Of a stretch of DNA of 6,971 nt, positions 1 through 6,327 are shown in pieces. The position numbers and the translations under genes are program-made. The stretch's first letter is position 1. Each line of letters starts with the position of its first letter. Source of the stretch: Magnetovibrio sp. (GTDB taxonomy: Bacteria > Pseudomonadota > Alphaproteobacteria > Rhodospirillales > Magnetovibrionaceae); NCBI GenBank assembly GCA_016763895.1, contig JAESSV010000087.1:1-6971 (forward strand), given 5' to 3'. The notes beneath the pieces were generated by a model. That model saw only the letters and a list, made by a program, of their open reading frames with translations. It made no database searches and was not told where the DNA came from.

Positions 1-553
1 GGGTATCCAGATCCAGCGTGCTGGTGGAAGCCAGCGGCGGTACGGCGCGGGCCGAATACACTTCGGTATCCTGATTGCGTTTTTGCAATTCCAACGTTCG
101 TTCCTGGACCTTTTCTTCAAGCACGTCATTTTGACGTTTGCGCTCGTTGTACAAAACTCGCACTTCCAACATGTTGGTGATGCGGTTTAAAATTTCAGCC
201 TTATCAAAGGGTTTTGTTACAAAATCGCGCGCCCCGCCTTGTAACGCCCTTAGACGTGTTTCCATATCATTTTGCGCGGTCAGCACCAGCACCGAAAGAT
301 ATTCATCCCCGGCGGATTTCGAAAGCGTTTCCATGACTTGAAAACCATCCATATGCGGCATGCGAATATCAAGCAAGATGAGGTCAAAGTCGTGCTCTTT
401 TTGAAGCCCTTCAACGTCCCTGGAATCGGTCGTGCTGAGCACATTGGTGAACCCACCAAAGCTCAACATCATTTCCAAAAGTCTGACGTTGACGGCCTTA
501 TCGTCAACAATCAAAATTTTAGCCTTCTTGACTTCGTCCATCACATCTTTCAT
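1..553 (-). CDS. Two-component response regulator, N-terminal part (C-terminus beyond window)
   Basis: This is the receiver domain of a two-component response regulator, which accepts phosphate from a sensor kinase in the cytoplasm. Numbered from the ATG at 553, it shows the acidic pair Asp17-Asp18 (ILIVDD), the phosphoacceptor Asp62 (LILLDIRMPHMDGF), the switch Thr92 (VLTAQ) and the conserved Lys114 (VTKPF). A charged, probably coiled-coil linker follows (about 120-165, with LEEKVQERTLELQKR). A receiver plus a linker of this kind is typical of RpfG-like regulators with an HD-GYP c-di-GMP phosphodiesterase output, but the gene leaves the window before any output domain is visible, so that is only inference. 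The last 25 or so visible residues (rich in Ala, Pro, Ser and Thr) do not match the usual entry into HD-GYP. The start at 553 is preferred over the ATG at 559 because AAGGA lies 7 bases upstream of 553 but only 1 base from 559. It lies 47 bp downstream of the kinase gene on the same strand, so the two are probably one operon. Confidence 0.9.
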   Translation of the reverse strand, partial: MKDVMDEVKKAKILIVDDKAVNVRLLEMMLSFGGFTNVLSTTDSRDVEGLQKEHDFDLILLDIRMPHMDGFQVMETLSKSAGDEYLSVLVLTAQNDMETRLRALQGGARDFVTKPFDKAEILNRITNMLEVRVLYNERKRQNDVLEEKVQERTLELQKRNQDTEVYSARAVPPLASTSTLDLDT

Positions 554-560
554 GTGCATA

Positions 561-565
561 TCCTT
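561..565 (-). promoter_or_regulatory. Ribosome binding site of the response regulator
   Basis: On the minus strand this reads AAGGA. It stands 7 bases before the ATG at 551-553 and only 1 base before the in-frame ATG at 557-559, so it favours the inner start. It lies in the 47-bp gap after the kinase stop codon (601-603), which is too short for an obvious separate promoter. Confidence 0.6.
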
Positions 566-600
566 AACATTCTACATAGTATCAGATGGTGTTCGTTATG

Positions 601-3600
601 TCAGGTTTCAAGGCTTGTGTCATCACCGCTCCGTATACTTGGCAACTCGAGCCAGAAGGTGGAACCTTTGCCCAATTCACTGTTCATCCCGACATCACCG
701 TTCATCAGAGCCAACAGGTCTTTGCACACCACAAGGCCAATCCCGGTCCCTTCTATTTGCATTTTCTCAGCATCTAGCCGGCTAAAAGGTTTGAACAATT
801 CTTGTTGAGCGGCTTCGGACAAGCCGACCCCCGTGTCCGTTACATTGATGCGAATGCGCCGGCCTTCAATGTATTCCATGGTTTCGAGCGTCACCTCGAC
901 CGAACCATTTCTTTGATTGTATTTAATCGCATTGGATAGATAGTTTAAAAGAACTTGTTTCAAACGGGTCCGGTCCGCAAAGACGTGTACGCAAGGTACA
1001 GTCTTATCAATCGCTTTGATCTGAATGCCGTGATCTGCGGCCATATCAAACACAAGCAAAAAACAATCTTCGATCACGTCTTGGGGGGTAATCGACTCGA
1101 ATTGCAAATCCACTTTTCCGGCCTCAATTTTAGCCAAATCAAGGATTTCATTGATTAATTCCAACAGGTGATGCCCCCCTTTCATAATCATGCTTACACA
1201 TTCTTCCTGGGACTCACTCAACGGTTCCTTGGGATTAAACTTTAACATTTGCCCAAACCCCAATATCGCATTCATCGGAGTCCGCAATTCATGGCTCATG
1301 GAAGATAAAAAATCAGATTTCGCTTCGTTGGCATGCTTCGCCTCGTCCAATGCATTCATACGGCTGGTGATGTCCGTGCGAATGGCAATGTATTGAAACG
1401 GGGTCCCGTGTTCGTTAAGGAAAGGAACGATGGTCGCATAAACCCAATAGGTCCCCCCGCCTTTTTTCAAGTTTTTGATATTGCCCCGCCACACTTTCCC
1501 GCTGGATATCGTGGTCCATAAATCGACAAAGAATTCAGGAGGATGTTCACCAGAATTTAAAATCCGATGATTTTGCCCAATAAGTTCTTCGCGGGTAAAG
1601 CCGCTGATGGTGCAAAATTTATCATTGGCGTATGTAATGTCACCTTGGGCATTCGAAATGCTCACGATGGCATGTTCATCCATGGCAAACTTTTGGAAAT
1701 CACGTTCGCGTTCAAGTTCTTTACGCTCAGAAATGTCGGTTATAAAAGCAAATGCTCCGGTCGCCTCGCCGTTCTTTCGGATCGTCGTCGCACTAATATG
1801 CGCATAAACCAACGCCCGTTCTTTGTTTAAGAACGTGGCCTCGTATTGGCGCTGATCCAAGGTGGCATTTTCGGGGTCCATTTCCCGATGCGTTTGACGA
1901 AAGTCCTTGTGGGTGAATTCCGACGCCCGGTGGCCGACCAATTCTTCGGGCGTGCGGCCCAACATTTTGCAAAAAGCATCATTCACTTCCAACAATAATA
2001 AATCAGCATCAACCCGCCAATATCCTTCGGAGGTTGCGCGGATGCTGTTTCGGTATTTTTCTTCGTTTTCAAAAAGTTTTCTTTGGTTGCGCATAAACAC
2101 CAAGATTAACATCGCAAGAAAAAACAACAGCAAAGCCGTGAATAGAATGAAGATACTTTTGGTTCTTTCCAAAGAGGCATATATTTCTTTGACTTCAATT
2201 TCTGCGGCGATGCCAAACCCCAATTCCGCATCCCAAGTCCAAGCTCCAACCACCTGTACGCCCCGGTAATCTCGGTATCCTTCTAGGTCTAAGCCGGTAT
2301 TGCCGTGTAAAGCGCTTTCCGCCATTTTTGTGAAGGGCTGTTCCGCGCGGGACAGACTCGGCGTCTCGTCAGCAACAAGGTTGACCTCGGGGTTTTTGAT
2401 TTTCAGCCCCAAAGCCGAATGAAATTCATCTTTGCTCAAGCCATGTTCATAGAGCTGTTTCACGAACAAACTCTCAGACAATAAAGTCCCATCCGCAGCA
2501 AAAGCATAGGCCTCCCCTGTTTTGCCAAATCGTCCCGTGACAAAGGCCGGGGAAAAGCTGGTGTCGGGTTCAATCCGCAACGCCAAAACGGCGATAACTT
2601 CCCCCCCCGCATTTATAATGGGTGCGGCGACGAACATCGTCGACATCCCCAAAACACGTTCACCAAAGACATTGTTCAAGTGCACATCCGAAATTTGAGG
2701 AAGACTGACAAGCGTTTGCCCGGCCCTAATCTTTTGCAAAAAAAGAGCCTGTTTCTGGAGCACGTTCTTCGCGCCAATGCTGGCCTCTTGGTTCGAGGCA
2801 ATATTGATTCCGTCTTGATCCACAACAAAAAAACCACGATAGCTTTTGATTTTAAAAGCCGCCCTCAAACTTGATCTCAAGCGGTCCTGGGCCGCATGGG
2901 CCGTCAAGATTTTCGGGTTTTTTGGCAACTGCAAAAGCTCTTCGACCGCTTGAATGATCGTCTCATTGCTCGACCAGACTTGAGCCAAAGATTTTTGCCC
3001 TTCGAACACCAGGCGCACCGCATCATGAGAGGCTTGCAAGGCCATCACCAATGTTGTTTTAACGTCCGATTTTTTCCCGGCCTCAATCCGGTCAATCATC
3101 AATTTCGACATCGTCCCAAAAAAAATGCTGAAGAAAAGTAACGCCAAAAGAACCACGCTTTGGGCGCGGTTAATTAACACAAACTGGGGGGATTTCTGTT
3201 GCGAAAGCTGCGCACTCCGGTACAGCGCCGCCAAGCCGGTAAAAATCATCCCGAAGCCAAAAACCAACCAGCCCGCAAAACGTTGTTCTTTAAAACTTAT
3301 GTTGTCTTTCGGTGGGCAAAACGTGACACGCCAGTTGCGATTAGACAAAGAAACCTGACGATTGACACAGGTTAAATTCGGGTTCCCCGTCAGCATTCCC
3401 GAAAGCGCCTGTACGGGATAGATTTGCCCTTTGCCCGCCACGGCATCCTCATCAAACACACTTATCTTTAACTGTTCTGTTTCTGAAAATTTAGACGCAC
3501 TGCTCTCGATCATTTTGTTGACCCGAAAGACCCCCAAAATAAAACCCAACAGATGCAAACGCCTTGCTTCAACCGTATCAAGCGAATAGCCCGCATCATA

Positions 3601-4161
3601 GACGGGTTCTAAAACCATGATCCCGTATTCTTTGGTCGTTTCTTGATCCAACGTGATGCGTTCCGTTGCCACCAACTTGCCTGTATCGCGCGCCAATTCC
3701 AGGCTTTTTAAGTGCGTTGCAGAGGCTGCAATGTTAGCCCCCAGAACCGCCTTGGCATTTTTAAAAGTCTCAGAAAAATAAACCGGGAAGTATTCTTTAC
3801 GGTCGGCCTTTGCCGCCACCGTTTGACCGTTTTGACGTTCTGTAAACTTAAAATTTTTAAACCCTTTTTGCCGCGCGGTGGCCTCAAATTGATCTCGATC
3901 TTGTGCCGCAACACGCGGAATCCATTTCAAAGCCAGAATTTCTCTGTGGCGGCTTAATATGGGGTGGACAAAGAATTTGAAATCCTGTGACGTCATAAAC
4001 GCGTTGTTTGAAAACAATTCAGAAAGCGTGCGCAGCTCTGAAACCGAGGCTAAGAACGAACGCTCAATAAAGTCCAACCGTTCCTCAACCACCGTTTTAA
4101 ATCGTAGTCTAGAAAACTTATCTTCTTGATTTACGACAAGGAAATAGCCCACCGAGGACAA
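601..4161 (-). CDS. Membrane sensor histidine kinase: CHASE, Cache, 2 PAS, HisKA, HATPase_c
   Basis: A hybrid-sensing histidine kinase of about 1186 residues (counted from the TTG at 4161). In order it has: a CHASE-like extracytoplasmic sensor (about 30-285); a membrane helix (296-314); a second helix (334-350); a periplasmic Cache-type sensor (about 355-665); a helix (669-690); two PAS domains with PAC ends at DISERK and DITSR (about 700-815 and 820-935); a HisKA H-box with the phosphorylated His957 (SSMSHELRTPMNAILGF); and an HATPase_c domain with the N-box (Asn1073, Asn1077), G1 (DTGVG, 1109-1113), F-box (FKPFSRL) and G2 (GTGIGL, 1138-1143). There is no receiver or HPt domain, so the regulator 47 bp downstream is the likely partner. 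The start is uncertain. In-frame sequence upstream of the TTG (codons back to 4221) encodes the hydrophobic first helix needed to place CHASE outside the membrane, yet it contains no ATG, GTG or TTG before an in-frame TAG at 4222-4224. The ligands cannot be predicted. Confidence 0.93.
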   Translation of the reverse strand: MSSVGYFLVVNQEDKFSRLRFKTVVEERLDFIERSFLASVSELRTLSELFSNNAFMTSQDFKFFVHPILSRHREILALKWIPRVAAQDRDQFEATARQKGFKNFKFTERQNGQTVAAKADRKEYFPVYFSETFKNAKAVLGANIAASATHLKSLELARDTGKLVATERITLDQETTKEYGIMVLEPVYDAGYSLDTVEARRLHLLGFILGVFRVNKMIESSASKFSETEQLKISVFDEDAVAGKGQIYPVQALSGMLTGNPNLTCVNRQVSLSNRNWRVTFCPPKDNISFKEQRFAGWLVFGFGMIFTGLAALYRSAQLSQQKSPQFVLINRAQSVVLLALLFFSIFFGTMSKLMIDRIEAGKKSDVKTTLVMALQASHDAVRLVFEGQKSLAQVWSSNETIIQAVEELLQLPKNPKILTAHAAQDRLRSSLRAAFKIKSYRGFFVVDQDGINIASNQEASIGAKNVLQKQALFLQKIRAGQTLVSLPQISDVHLNNVFGERVLGMSTMFVAAPIINAGGEVIAVLALRIEPDTSFSPAFVTGRFGKTGEAYAFAADGTLLSESLFVKQLYEHGLSKDEFHSALGLKIKNPEVNLVADETPSLSRAEQPFTKMAESALHGNTGLDLEGYRDYRGVQVVGAWTWDAELGFGIAAEIEVKEIYASLERTKSIFILFTALLLFFLAMLILVFMRNQRKLFENEEKYRNSIRATSEGYWRVDADLLLLEVNDAFCKMLGRTPEELVGHRASEFTHKDFRQTHREMDPENATLDQRQYEATFLNKERALVYAHISATTIRKNGEATGAFAFITDISERKELERERDFQKFAMDEHAIVSISNAQGDITYANDKFCTISGFTREELIGQNHRILNSGEHPPEFFVDLWTTISSGKVWRGNIKNLKKGGGTYWVYATIVPFLNEHGTPFQYIAIRTDITSRMNALDEAKHANEAKSDFLSSMSHELRTPMNAILGFGQMLKFNPKEPLSESQEECVSMIMKGGHHLLELINEILDLAKIEAGKVDLQFESITPQDVIEDCFLLVFDMAADHGIQIKAIDKTVPCVHVFADRTRLKQVLLNYLSNAIKYNQRNGSVEVTLETMEYIEGRRIRINVTDTGVGLSEAAQQELFKPFSRLDAEKMQIEGTGIGLVVCKDLLALMNGDVGMNSELGKGSTFWLELPSIRSGDDTSLET

Positions 4162-4239
4162 AATAAACCCCAGAATACAAATCTTAACAATGGGTATGGA
4201 CAGTTTTCTAATCTTAAACCTCTACATTTTGGTGTTCAT
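4162..4239 (-). other. Disputed N-terminal coding segment of the kinase, with in-frame amber codon
   Basis: On the minus strand and in the kinase frame, an ATG at 4237-4239 is followed by AAC ACC AAA ATG and then a TAG at 4222-4224. The frame stays open from there into the kinase. The encoded stretch after the TAG is RFKIRKLSIPIVKICILGF and then the residues from the TTG onward: a basic flank followed by a hydrophobic helix, which is a textbook first membrane segment. Candidate initiators after the TAG are the ATT at 4210-4212 (AGAGG ends 6 bases upstream) and the CTG at 4201-4203. The TTG at 4159-4161 has GGGG at a spacing of 6 but would cut the helix in half. Either the gene uses a rare start codon, or the amber is a mutation or sequencing error in a gene starting at 4239. 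Confidence 0.55.
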
Positions 4240-4270
4240 GACAAAGTCTCAACTTTACGCAATGACGCCA

Positions 4271-4302
4271 CGGCGAAACGGCGAAACGACGCAACGACGC
4301 AA
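4271..4302. repeat. Short tandem repeat, 2 + 2 copies of related 8-bp units
   Basis: The sequence is two copies of CGGCGAAA followed directly by two copies of CGACGCAA; the units differ at two of eight positions. The array sits about 30 bp upstream of the ATG at 4239, in the kinase leader and probable promoter region. The flanks (ACGCAATGACGCCA before it, CCAAGAAC after it) look like further decayed units. An 8-bp period is not a multiple of three, which argues against a coding origin. It could be replication slippage, a variable spacer or a set of binding sites. Confidence 0.75.
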
Positions 4303-4398
4303 CCAAGAACGGCTTTATGGGCTGTCCCTATCTTCTTTAGGTGAGGAAGTTGGTCTTGAATTTCAAATGTAATTTTCCATACACACGGCATAGAGTGT

Positions 4399-4415
4399 TG
4401 TTCTTCCGAAGAACA
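4399..4415. promoter_or_regulatory. Perfect 17-bp inverted repeat, possible operator
   Basis: The arms TGTTCTTC and GAAGAACA are exact reverse complements around a single central C. A hairpin with a one-base loop is unfavourable as RNA, so a site for a dimeric DNA-binding protein is the more natural reading. It lies about 160 bp upstream of the kinase start and 210 bp downstream of the alanine dehydrogenase stop. It contains GTTC-N7-GAAC, which is inverted and therefore not the alphaproteobacterial LexA direct repeat. No regulator can be assigned. Confidence 0.35.
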
Positions 4416-4452
4416 TTCCGTTTAAAGACGGATTTTGGCCCAATCGGCAAAA

Positions 4453-4481
4453 CACCCCAACACTTTGATCGTGTTGGGGTG
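4453..4481 (-). terminator. Probable Rho-independent terminator downstream of ald
   Basis: Perfect 11-bp stem: CACCCCAACAC (4453-4463) pairs with GTGTTGGGGTG (4471-4481) across a 7-base loop. Read on the minus strand, the stem is followed at once by TTTTG (from plus-strand AAAA at 4449-4452), giving a short U-tract. Read on the plus strand there is no U-tract. The orientation therefore fits ending transcripts from ald, whose stop codon lies about 140 bp upstream on that strand. The U-tract is short, so efficiency is uncertain. Confidence 0.6.
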
Positions 4482-4562
4482 ATGAAACCAGCAAGATGTT
4501 GCCATGACAAAACACGGACATATTGCGCTTGATGAAAGAGATCAAACCGCAGGTTTGCGAAA

Positions 4563-4574
4563 TGACGATCGTCA
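4563..4574. repeat. 12-bp perfect palindrome TGACGATCGTCA
   Basis: TGACGATCGTCA is its own reverse complement. It lies 50 bp downstream of the ald stop codon, beside the small hairpin at 4543-4557. It could be a dimer binding site or part of an intergenic repeat element. No function is assigned. Confidence 0.3.
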
Positions 4575-4623
4575 AGCTTAGGTAAATTGAGGATATACGT
4601 TCTTAAAAAACGTTTTTCAGGTC

Positions 4624-5735
4624 CTAAAGAATGCCCCTTGCCTCAACATAAGCCAAGCCTTGGGCATCTGCCACAGCCTGACAGGTCACTTTGCCTTGAT
4701 ACACGTTCAAGCCCGCCAACAGATGCTGATCGTCTTTCATGGCTTGTTCTGCGCCTTTGTCGGCCAGATTCAAGATGAAGGGCAAGGTGGCATTGTTCAG
4801 GGCGTAGGTTGAGGTGTGAGGCACGGCGCCGGGCATATTGGTCACGGCGTAATGCACCACATCATGGGTGACGTAAGTGGGATCGGAATGGGTGGTGGGG
4901 CGAATGGTCTGACACAACCGCCTTGGTCGATGGCAACGTCGACGATCACTGATCCAGCCTTCATGCCTTTGACCATGTCTTCGGTGACGACTTTTGGGGC
5001 GTTGGCTCCGGGGATAAGCACCCCGCCAACCACCACGTCGGCTTCGAGAACATGCAGTTCTAAGGTTTCTGCATTGGAATAAACGGTTTTAATGCGAGAT
5101 CCAAAACGGGCGTTGAGCGCACGCAATGTGTCGTTATTTTTGTCCAAAATGGTGACCTCGGCTCCGGAACCGATCGCCATCATGGCCGCGTTGGCACCAA
5201 CCGTACCACCGCCGACGATGGTAACTTTGGCCGGAGCCACACCGGGCACGCCGCCCAGCAACATACCCCGTCCGCCGGCTTTACGTTCCAAAGTGTGCGC
5301 CGCAGCTTGGATGGACATGCGCCCGGCCACTTCGCTCATGGGATGCAACAACGGAAGATCACGGGTATTGGACGTCACGGTTTCATAAGCAATACATGTG
5401 CCGCCGCTGTTGATTAAATCTTGAGTTTGTTCCACATCAGGGGACAGGTGCAAGTACGTGAAAAGCGTTTGGCCTTCGCGAATTTTGGCCCGTTCAACGG
5501 CTTGAGGTTCTTTGACCTTCACCACCATATCGGCTTTGGCCCATATAGTGTCAGCGTCTGGAGCAATGCTGGCTCCAACGTGTTCATAGTCGCTGTCAGA
5601 AGCACCAATGCCAAGGCCTGCGCCAGTTTCGATTTGCACGGCGTGACCATGATTGATGGCTTCACGAACGGATGCTGGCGTCATGCCAATACGGAATTCG
5701 TTGTTTTTAATTTCTTTGGGGACCCCGATGCGCAT
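4624..5735 (-). pseudogene. ald: Alanine dehydrogenase, interrupted by a single-base frameshift
   Basis: NAD-dependent alanine dehydrogenase, which catalyses L-alanine + NAD+ + H2O = pyruvate + ammonium + NADH in the cytoplasm. From the ATG at 5735 the sequence opens with MRIGVPKEIKNNEFRIGMTP. The residues known from the family are all present at the expected numbers: Arg15, Lys75 and catalytic His96 for pyruvate, Ser134, the Rossmann motif VGGGTVGANAA (174-184), Asp198 at the end of the second Rossmann strand, and catalytic Asp270 (VAIDQGG). After Val275 (about 4911) the frame breaks. The continuation, [12 protein letters not shown] to the conserved VTNMPGAVP and NNATLPF, is in another frame and ends at TAG 4624-4626. 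Without the shift, translation stops at 4842 after 297 residues. Restoring one base gives 370 residues, the usual family length. No base run or slippery heptamer marks the break, so it is a recent mutation or a sequencing error rather than evident recoding. It is divergent from umuD, with its own promoter and a good AGGAGA site. Confidence 0.93.
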
Positions 5736-5741
5736 ATTTAT

Positions 5742-5747
5742 TCTCCT
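5742..5747 (-). promoter_or_regulatory. Ribosome binding site of ald
   Basis: AGGAGA on the minus strand, 6 bases before the ATG at 5733-5735. It decides the start: the open frame extends upstream to 5789, but only the 5735 ATG gives the family N-terminus MRIGVPKE and has this strong site. Confidence 0.8.
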
Positions 5748-5775
5748 GATCAATGCGTTGCGGAAAGAGGATGCG

Positions 5776-5803
5776 AGTATGAACCCCAAATTGCTTTTGG
5801 CAA
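5776..5803 (-). promoter_or_regulatory. Predicted sigma70-type promoter of ald
   Basis: On the minus strand TTGCCA (5798-5803, five of six matches to TTGACA) is separated by 16 bases from CATACT (5776-5781, four of six matches to TATAAT). Transcription would begin near 5768, leaving a leader of about 33 bases before the ATG at 5735. No Lrp-type operator could be identified with confidence. Confidence 0.45.
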
Positions 5804-5819
5804 GCTTTTTAAGAGCCTC

Positions 5820-5848
5820 TTGAAGAGATTATTTTTCCGTGATACGTT
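5820..5848 (+). promoter_or_regulatory. Possible umuDC promoter
   Basis: TTGAAG (5820-5825) is followed after 17 bases by TACGTT (5843-5848). The -35 match is reasonable and the -10 match is weak. The -10 would overlap the LexA box at 5846-5860, so bound LexA would block polymerase, as expected for an SOS promoter. The hexamers alone would not justify the call. Confidence 0.3.
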
Positions 5849-5860
5849 CACTTTTTGTTC
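5846..5860 (+). promoter_or_regulatory. LexA (SOS) box, alphaproteobacterial type GTTC-N7-GTTC
   Basis: GTTC at 5846-5849 and GTTC at 5857-5860 are separated by exactly seven bases (ACTTTTT). This direct repeat is the established LexA operator of alphaproteobacteria. It lies 17 bp upstream of the preferred umuD ATG (5878), where a repressor would block transcription of umuDC. It also indicates that the upstream GTG at 5839 is not the umuD start, because the box would then lie inside the gene. Confidence 0.85.
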
Positions 5861-5877
5861 TTATGATGGACATCCTT

Positions 5878-6327
5878 ATGATAGATAAATTTCAAGCGAT
5901 ACCACAACCCGCAAGCCTTGGCACAAAGGTTAATTTACCCGTATTAGAAAGCGCTGTACGGGCCGGTTTTCCTTCGCCCGCCGAAGATTATATCGAAGGC
6001 AGCCTGGATCTAAACGAACATCTTATCCGTCATCCTGCGGCCACTTTTATCGTCCGGGTCGAAGGCGAGTCCATGCGCGGCGTGGGCATTTTTCCGGGTG
6101 ATTTGTTGGTGGTGGACCGATCCGTTGAACCACGAGACGGACATGTGGTGATTGCCGCCGTGCAAGGCGAATTAACGGTGAAGCGATTAAAGGGCAGCCC
6201 CGGCGCTTGGCGCTTGGTGGCCGGACACCCCGATTTCGCCGCCATTTCTTTGGCAAAGGAAGGCGAAGACGCGTCTATTTGGGGGGTGGTGACCAGTTCT
6301 ATTCGGCGTCTGGATCATGGCATTTAG
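5878..6327 (+). CDS. umuD: UmuD, SOS mutagenesis protein, S24 (LexA-like) autoprotease
   Basis: Subunit of error-prone DNA polymerase V (UmuD'2C). The RecA filament triggers self-cleavage of UmuD into UmuD', which activates UmuC for translesion synthesis. From the ATG at 5878 the protein has 149 residues against 139 in E. coli. The cleavage site is Ala29-Gly30 (VRAGFPSPAEDY); E. coli has Cys24-Gly25, and Ala-Gly is the dipeptide used by LexA. The catalytic dyad is Ser65 (VEGESMRG) and Lys102 (GELTVKRL), each five residues beyond E. coli Ser60 and Lys97, so the alignment is without gaps up to there. IDLN-type and HPAATF motifs are also present. In-frame ATGs at 5863 and 5866 are alternatives; 5878 is preferred because GGA lies 7 bases upstream. 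The stop TAG falls inside the first unit of the 12-bp tandem repeat. It forms an operon with umuC directly downstream. Confidence 0.95.
   Translation: MIDKFQAIPQPASLGTKVNLPVLESAVRAGFPSPAEDYIEGSLDLNEHLIRHPAATFIVRVEGESMRGVGIFPGDLLVVDRSVEPRDGHVVIAAVQGELTVKRLKGSPGAWRLVAGHPDFAAISLAKEGEDASIWGVVTSSIRRLDHGI

Larger units (their letters stand above)
4240..4623. other. Intergenic region without a convincing gene
   Basis: About 380 bp between the kinase start and the alanine dehydrogenase stop. Open frames here (for example 4363-4575 minus and 4341-4532 plus) have no recognisable motifs, no good ribosome binding site and compositions unlike the neighbours. What is visible is an array of 8-bp repeats (4271-4302), an 11-bp dyad TTGAATTTCAA (4356-4366), a 17-bp dyad (4399-4415), a strong hairpin (4453-4481), a small hairpin CAAACC-gca-GGTTTG (4543-4557) and a 12-bp palindrome (4563-4574). 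The kinase promoter must lie in the part near 4240-4380, but I see no convincing -35/-10 pair. The density of short symmetric elements may mean a degenerate intergenic repeat or an unrecognised small RNA; neither is proven. Confidence 0.6.

Noticed and set aside
272..808. Long plus-strand open frames opposite the regulator and kinase (for example 272-808 and 432-785)
   Set aside because: They lie antisense to well-supported signalling genes, carry no recognisable motifs and cross both genes and their gap. They are shadows.
4399..4415. Second LexA box
   Set aside because: The half-sites are inverted (GTTC-N7-GAAC), whereas the alphaproteobacterial LexA site is a direct repeat GTTC-N7-GTTC.
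4363..4575. Small 70-residue minus-strand protein downstream of ald
   Set aside because: No ribosome binding site of note, no motif, and it runs through the predicted terminator hairpin and two other dyads; more likely non-coding.
4900..4925. Programmed ribosomal frameshifting in ald
   Set aside because: No slippery heptamer or obvious downstream stimulatory hairpin is visible at the break, and the enzyme family is not known for recoding.
5839..5877. umuD starting at the GTG at 5839
   Set aside because: This would place the LexA operator inside the coding region and add 13 residues with no counterpart in UmuD; ATG 5878 has the better spacing and family fit.
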